NCBI RefSeq assembly: GCF_011390835.1
Contig: NZ_JAABRQ010000023.1
Span: 1 to 61,908, forward strand
DNA from: Hydrogenophaga sp.
GTDB taxonomy: Bacteria > Pseudomonadota > Gammaproteobacteria > Burkholderiales > Burkholderiaceae_C
Length of the DNA: 61,908 bases
Reading direction: 5' to 3'
Part shown: positions 57,168-61,908 of the stretch, one piece after another
Layout: each line of letters opens with the position of its first letter
Numbering within the stretch: the first letter of the stretch is position 1
The notes under the pieces: model-generated
The model's input: the letters and a program-made list of their open reading frames with translations, nothing else
The model's database searches: none
What the model was told of the DNA's origin: nothing
Position numbers and translations under genes: made by a program

Positions 57168-57767
57168 CTATTTCCAGACGCGCTTGAGCTGGGCGTCGCG
57201 CCCGCAGCTCAGGCGGTAGTAGCTGTAGCGCACCGAGTTTTTCTTGTAATAGTCTTGGTGGTAGTCCTCGGCCAGGTAGAAGGTGCTGGCCGGTGCGAGC
57301 TCGGTGTGAATGGTCTTGAAGCGACCGGTCTTTTGCAGCGCGTCGCGGCTGGCGGTGACGATCTGGCGCTCAGCCTCGTTGCCCCAGTAGATGCCGCTGC
57401 GGTACTGATCACCGATGTCGCAGAACTGGCGGTTTTTTTCGCTCGGGTCGATGGTCTTCCAGAAGAATTCGACCAGTTGCGCATAGCTGACCTTGGCCGG
57501 GTCGTAGGTCACGCGCACTGCCTCGGTGTGGCCGGTATGGCCCGCGCTCACCGCCTGGTAGGTCGGGTTGGGTGTCTTGCCCGCGGTATAGCCGGACACG
57601 GCCTCGATCACACCGGGCAGCTTCTCGAAGTCGGACTCGGTGCACCAGAAACAGCCGCCCGCAAAGATGGCGGTGGCGGAAGCGGCGTGGGCCGCACTGC
57701 CCAGCAGCGCGCCAGCGCCCATGGCCACGGCAGCAGTGAATCTGAGCAGGTGACGAAACTTGACCAT
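57168..57767 (-). CDS. msrA: Peptide methionine sulfoxide reductase A, exported
   Basis: 199 residues from the ATG at 57767. Signal peptide MVKFRHLLRFTAAVAMGAGA ending SAAHAAS; catalytic AGGCFWCTESDFEKLPGV, then SGYTAGKTPNPTYQAVSAGH-type sequence GHTGHTEAVRVTYDP. Reduces the S-epimer of methionine sulfoxide in periplasmic proteins. Resolving cysteine candidate near the C-terminus in SCGRDAQLKR. Second gene of an msrB-msrA pair, 26 bp after msrB. Confidence 0.95.
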   Translation of the reverse strand: MVKFRHLLRFTAAVAMGAGALLGSAAHAASATAIFAGGCFWCTESDFEKLPGVIEAVSGYTAGKTPNPTYQAVSAGHTGHTEAVRVTYDPAKVSYAQLVEFFWKTIDPSEKNRQFCDIGDQYRSGIYWGNEAERQIVTASRDALQKTGRFKTIHTELAPASTFYLAEDYHQDYYKKNSVRYSYYRLSCGRDAQLKRVWK

Positions 57768-57793
57768 GGTGTTGAACCTCAGGTGAAAAACGA

Positions 57794-58294
57794 TCAGGTG
57801 CGCAGCGCTGGCAGCGCCTGGTCTTTGGGCACAAACGCCAGGGCCACGCCGTTGTTGCAATAGCGCTGACCGGTGGGCTTGGGCCCGTCGCTGAAGATGT
57901 GCCCCTGGTGTCCGCCGCAGCGCGAGCAGTGGTACTCGGTGCGCGGGTAGATGAGCTTGAAATCGGTCGAGGTGCCGACCGCCTGGGGCAGTGGTTGCCA
58001 GAAGCTGGGCCAGCCGGTGCCGCTGTCGTACTTGTGGGCGGCATCAAACAGGGGCTGGTTGCAAGCGGCGCAGACAAAGGTGCCTGGGCGCTTCTCGGCG
58101 TCGAGCGGGCTGCTGCCGGCGCGCTCGGTGCCGTGTTCAAACAGCACGCGGTAGGCCTCGGGCGAAACGATTTCGCGCCACTGGGCCTCGGTCTTCTTCA
58201 GGGGGAACGGCGGCGCTGCCAGCGCCGAACTCGCGGGCAGCGAGGCGCCTGCGAGCCAGCCGGTGAGGGTTTTGAGCATGGTGCGTCTTTCCAT
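57794..58294 (-). CDS. msrB: Peptide methionine sulfoxide reductase B, exported
   Basis: 166 residues from the ATG at 58294. Signal MERRTMLKTLTGWLAGASLP ends near ALAAP (Tat-like RR). MsrB markers: YDSGTGWPSFWQPL, YHCSRCGGHQGHIFSDGPKP and catalytic RYCNNGVALAF. Two CxxC pairs (CAAC, CSRC) bind structural zinc. Reduces the R-epimer, complementing MsrA. Confidence 0.95.
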   Translation of the reverse strand: MERRTMLKTLTGWLAGASLPASSALAAPPFPLKKTEAQWREIVSPEAYRVLFEHGTERAGSSPLDAEKRPGTFVCAACNQPLFDAAHKYDSGTGWPSFWQPLPQAVGTSTDFKLIYPRTEYHCSRCGGHQGHIFSDGPKPTGQRYCNNGVALAFVPKDQALPALRT

Positions 58295-58392
58295 CGGGGA
58301 TTCCTTGGTTGCCTGGTGTGAGCCGGTGCACACAGAAAAGTGCCCGGGCATGCCCATGGGTCTGTTGGACCGCGGGTTTTCTTACAAGGGCT

Positions 58393-59156
58393 TCAGCGGC
58401 GCAGCCGGTACCCGGTGCGGAACACCCACCAGATGACCACAAGGCACGCGAGCATGAAGGTCAGCGTCATGCCAGTGCTGACGGCGATGTGCACGTCGGC
58501 CTTGCCGTAGAAGCTCCAGCGGAAACCACTAATCAGGTAGACCACCGGATTGAAGAGCGAGAGCGTCTGCCACACCGGCGGCAGCATGTTGATGGAGTAG
58601 AAGGCACCGCCCAGAAAGGTCAGCGGCGTGACGATCAGCATCGGCACCACCTGCAGCTTCTGGAAGTTGTCGGCCCACAGGCCGATGATGAAGCCAAACA
58701 GGCTGAAAGTGACCGCGGTGAGCACGAGAAAACCGAACATCCAGACCGGGTGGGCGATGTGGTAGGGCACAAACAGGCGCGCAGTGACCAGGATGAGCAG
58801 ACCCAGCACCATGGACTTGGTAGCTGCTGCGCCCACGTAGCCCAGCAGCACCTCGAACCACGACACCGGCGCCGACAGCAGCTCGTAGATCGTGCCCGAC
58901 CACTTGGGCATGTAGATACCGAACGAAGCATTGGAAATGCTCTCGTTGAGCAGCGACAGCATCACCAACCCGGGGATGATGAAGGCGCCGTAGCTCACGT
59001 TGTCGATGTCGCCCATGCGCGATCCGATCGCCGTGCCGAAGACGATGAAATACAGCGAAGTGGTGAGCACCGGCGCGATCACGCTCTGGGTGATGGTGCG
59101 CAGCGTGCGCGCGATCTCGAAGCGGTAGATGGCGCGCACGCCATGCAGGTTCATCT

Positions 59157-59160
<4 letters not shown>
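58393..59160 (-). CDS. ABC-2 type transporter permease
   Basis: 255 residues from the ATG at 59160, overlapping the ATPase stop by 4 bp. Six helices; starts [20 protein letters not shown], with [20 protein letters not shown] and [20 protein letters not shown] typical of the NodJ/DrrB-like ABC-2 family. Substrate unknown: such pairs export polysaccharides, drugs or lipids. Confidence 0.93.
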
Positions 59161-60128
<968 letters not shown>

Positions 60129-60260
60129 GAAGACGAGACAAACAAGAAAAGGATCGCGCCGGTGATCCGAATGACCACTACCGCAACCCTTGCTTGTAGC
60201 ACGCCTGCCCCGCACGCGCTGACGCCGTACGCCTTTCCAGGCGTACGACAGGGGGTCAAC

Positions 60261-60818
60261 TCACACCGCGCCGGTGTACTCGCCGCGGGCCGGGTAGCTC
60301 TTGGCCACCGCAAAGTCGATGGCGGCCACCAGATCGGCGAACCCCGGGCGGGCAAAGGGCATGGTCTGCACCGCGCCGTAATACAGCGTGCCATCGGGAC
60401 GCACGATGTACACCGCCGGTTCGCTGAACAGCGCCGGCTCTTCGATGCCGATCGAAGTCTTGCCGCGCGACTCGCTGATGTACAGGCCCCACTCGCGCGC
60501 CGCCTTCAGCGCAAGACCATAGGCAAAACGCACGCCACTGGCGTTGATCTTCTTTGCCATCTCCTGAGCGCGCTCCTCGGTGTCTGAACTGATCGCGACC
60601 ACGTTCACGCCGCGCGAGGCGAACTCGGGCGCCAGGCGCTCCAGCTCGATCAGGTACTTGGCGCAGAGCGGGCAATGCAGCCCGCGGTAGAACACCAGCA
60701 AATCGAACTGCTCACCCGGCTGGGCGCCGAGCACAAAACGCTCGCCGTTGGTCAGCGGCAGGTCGAGGGAGGGCACCGGCTGGCGCGGCAAAAGGACATT
60801 CGGGGTCTGTGTGCTCAT
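60261..60818 (-). CDS. Peroxiredoxin-like protein (AhpC/TSA family)
   Basis: 185 residues from the ATG at 60818, with CAGGAGA upstream. Thioredoxin fold; redox motif FYRGLHCPLCAKYLIELERL with two cysteines (CPLC), and VNVVAISSDTEERAQEMA. It resembles the PRX-like2/AhpC-TSA group rather than classical AhpC, whose motif is FxCPTE. Divergent from an AraC regulator across 121 bp, a hint of joint control. The ABC-2 ATPase starts 132 bp downstream. Confidence 0.88.
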   Translation of the reverse strand: MSTQTPNVLLPRQPVPSLDLPLTNGERFVLGAQPGEQFDLLVFYRGLHCPLCAKYLIELERLAPEFASRGVNVVAISSDTEERAQEMAKKINASGVRFAYGLALKAAREWGLYISESRGKTSIGIEEPALFSEPAVYIVRPDGTLYYGAVQTMPFARPGFADLVAAIDFAVAKSYPARGEYTGAV

Positions 60819-60909
60819 GGGTCTCCTGAGGGAATGGGCAATGGGATTTGAAACGCAGTCGATGGCTTCGCTACGACGGCTCAGTATGCAGTACGATGAA
60901 GCACTCAAG

Positions 60910-60939
60910 ATTCTGATTTAATGCCTTTTCGTTCAGAAT
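60910..60939. promoter_or_regulatory. Inverted repeat ATTCTGA-N16-TCAGAAT before the AraC-type gene
   Basis: ATTCTGA 60910-60916 and TCAGAAT 60933-60939, perfect 7-bp arms ending directly at the ATG at 60940. Position over the start codon fits autoregulation or a stem that hides the ribosome binding site. Confidence 0.55.
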
Positions 60940-61749
60940 ATGCCTGCTGCCACGTCACCCGTACCGCGCCTGGATCGCCTGACCGCCCTGCTGCAAGGCC
61001 TGTCACCCCAGGTGACGCTGTTGCCTGGTTCACCCGTGGATACCGCCTTCACGCAAGGCCCCCCACTGCCCACCCTGCATCTGGCGCTCATGCTGGAGGA
61101 ACCCGGTGCCTCCACGGCAGCGAGCACCCTGCCTCCGCCTGAACCCACTTTGTTGGTGTGGCGAGCCGACGATGCCGCGCTGGCCTGGCCCCTGCCCTCC
61201 CTGGCCCATGTCAGCCTGCAAGGCCAGGCGGTGCTGGCCGGCCCGATGGCGGGCCTGCTGATGGGGGCGTTTGATGGCGTGCTGGTTTTGCCGCTGGCCA
61301 GCGCCGACCCCGCCCTGCAGCAGGCTGTGTGGCTCATTCGGTCGGAGCTGCAGGCGCCGCGCTGCGGCGGCCCGCTGCTGCTCGACCGCGCGGGCGACAT
61401 CTTGTTCATCGGGCTGCTGCGCCATTTGATCGCGCAGCCGCGCACGCGCCACGGCCTGCTCAATGGCCTGTCTGACCCCCGGCTCGCCCGCGCCCTGGTG
61501 GCCGTGCACGATGAACCACAACAGGCCTGGACTCTGGAGCGCCTGGCCAACACCGCCGGCATGTCGCGCACCGCGTTCGCCACCCGCTTTCGCGCCGTGA
61601 TGGACCAGACCCCGGGCGACTACCTGTACCGACTGCGCATGGCGCTGGCCCGCGACGGCCTGCAACGCGGGCAAAGCCTTAAGCAGATCGCCTCGGCGGT
61701 CGGCTACACGCCGACCTCGCTGTCTCGCGCGCTGGCAAGGCAGCAGTGA
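60940..61749 (+). CDS. AraC family transcriptional regulator (cupin_6 type)
   Basis: 269 residues. N-terminal cupin-like sensing half with HLALMLEEPG region and LVWRADDAALAWPLPSLAHV; C-terminal double HTH: WTLERLANTAGMSRTAFATR and DGLQRGQSLKQIASAVGYTP followed by TSLSRALARQQ. This subgroup often controls a neighbouring oxidoreductase or stress gene. The divergent peroxiredoxin is the obvious candidate target. Start chosen at the ATG next to the inverted repeat. Confidence 0.9.
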   Translation: MPAATSPVPRLDRLTALLQGLSPQVTLLPGSPVDTAFTQGPPLPTLHLALMLEEPGASTAASTLPPPEPTLLVWRADDAALAWPLPSLAHVSLQGQAVLAGPMAGLLMGAFDGVLVLPLASADPALQQAVWLIRSELQAPRCGGPLLLDRAGDILFIGLLRHLIAQPRTRHGLLNGLSDPRLARALVAVHDEPQQAWTLERLANTAGMSRTAFATRFRAVMDQTPGDYLYRLRMALARDGLQRGQSLKQIASAVGYTPTSLSRALARQQ

Positions 61750-61908
61750 GCCGCGCTCGGTCTCCCCACCGCAGCAGCCGGGAGTCCAGGCACAGCGGTC
61801 AACTTTCCTGGCGAGGCTCCTACTTCCGCTGCCGGCCGAGGCTGTGTGGAAACGCCACGGGCACGCCAGTATTGCCGATCCCTTGCTTCATGAGGTGTTC
61901 ATGAGGCC
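61750..61908. other. Window end, no gene seen
   Basis: About 160 bp. It contains the near-tandem TTCATGAGG at 61887-61895 and 61898-61906 at the very edge, which could be part of the next gene or just chance. Confidence 0.4.

Noticed and set aside
61887..61906. Tandem TTCATGAGG repeats at the window edge
   Set aside because: Two short units at the boundary; cannot be told from chance.

Overview
This window looks like chromosome of a high-GC betaproteobacterium, most likely Burkholderiales/Comamonadaceae (Hydrogenophaga/Acidovorax-like). I infer this from the type and order of housekeeping genes: xseB-ispA-dxs, a DUF2782 gene with the APH-type thrB, rsgA beside a CobD/CbiB-family gene and nudL, and an attH-like cluster. 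No database search was possible, so the placement is an inference. Most of the window is ordinary core genome; the accessory part is about 43.6-46.4 kb.

Layout. 1-3 kb: TRAP uptake system for an organic acid (periplasmic binding protein, small and large permeases, minus strand). 3.2-6.3 kb: isoprenoid/DNA repair operon xseB-ispA-dxs. 6.6-9.8 kb: Rieske oxygenase, EamA exporter, sulfurtransferase. 9.9-15.3 kb: two tandem paralogous membrane PAS-PAS-GAF histidine kinases with no response regulator beside them. 15.4-20.1 kb: ZIP metal transporter, dienelactone-hydrolase-like enzyme, polA. 20.2-23.6 kb: DUF2782 gene, thrB, a BPSS1780-type membrane protein, a FecR-domain protein, a TPR protein. 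23.7-28.7 kb: two divergent PhoX-type phosphatases and a 90-codon gene, with three Pho-box-like elements. 28.7-36.5 kb: uvrD, GMP reductase bracketed by inverted copies of an interspersed repeat, an alpha/beta hydrolase, a hydroxyacid dehydrogenase, tRNA-Ala(CGC), a DEAD-box helicase. 36.8-43.6 kb: PiT phosphate transporter, orn, Ste24-like protease, pterin dehydratase, rsgA, CobD-family protein, nudL.

43.7-46.4 kb is an accessory patch. It holds a full hipBA toxin-antitoxin pair whose upstream region has four 17-bp operators spaced exactly 26 bp apart, then a roughly 583-bp relic insertion sequence with 38-bp terminal inverted repeats around a broken transposase, then a small basic ORF. 46.5-51.3 kb: FtsX-type permease, Cds1-like PLP enzyme and AttH-like exported protein in one operon with no adjacent ATPase. 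51.3-57 kb: zinc metallopeptidase-like protein and a MacAB-like adaptor/permease/ATPase operon. 57-61.7 kb: exported msrB-msrA, an ABC-2 exporter, and a peroxiredoxin divergent from an AraC-family regulator.

Themes: phosphate scavenging (two PhoX, PiT, Pho boxes), oxidative and sulfur stress (MsrA/B, peroxiredoxin, sulfurtransferase, Cds1-like enzyme) and several ABC exporters. The most novel-looking signals are a perfect Pho box upstream of an unrecognised 90-residue gene and the phased four-operator hipBA promoter. I see no CRISPR array, prophage or integrative element.
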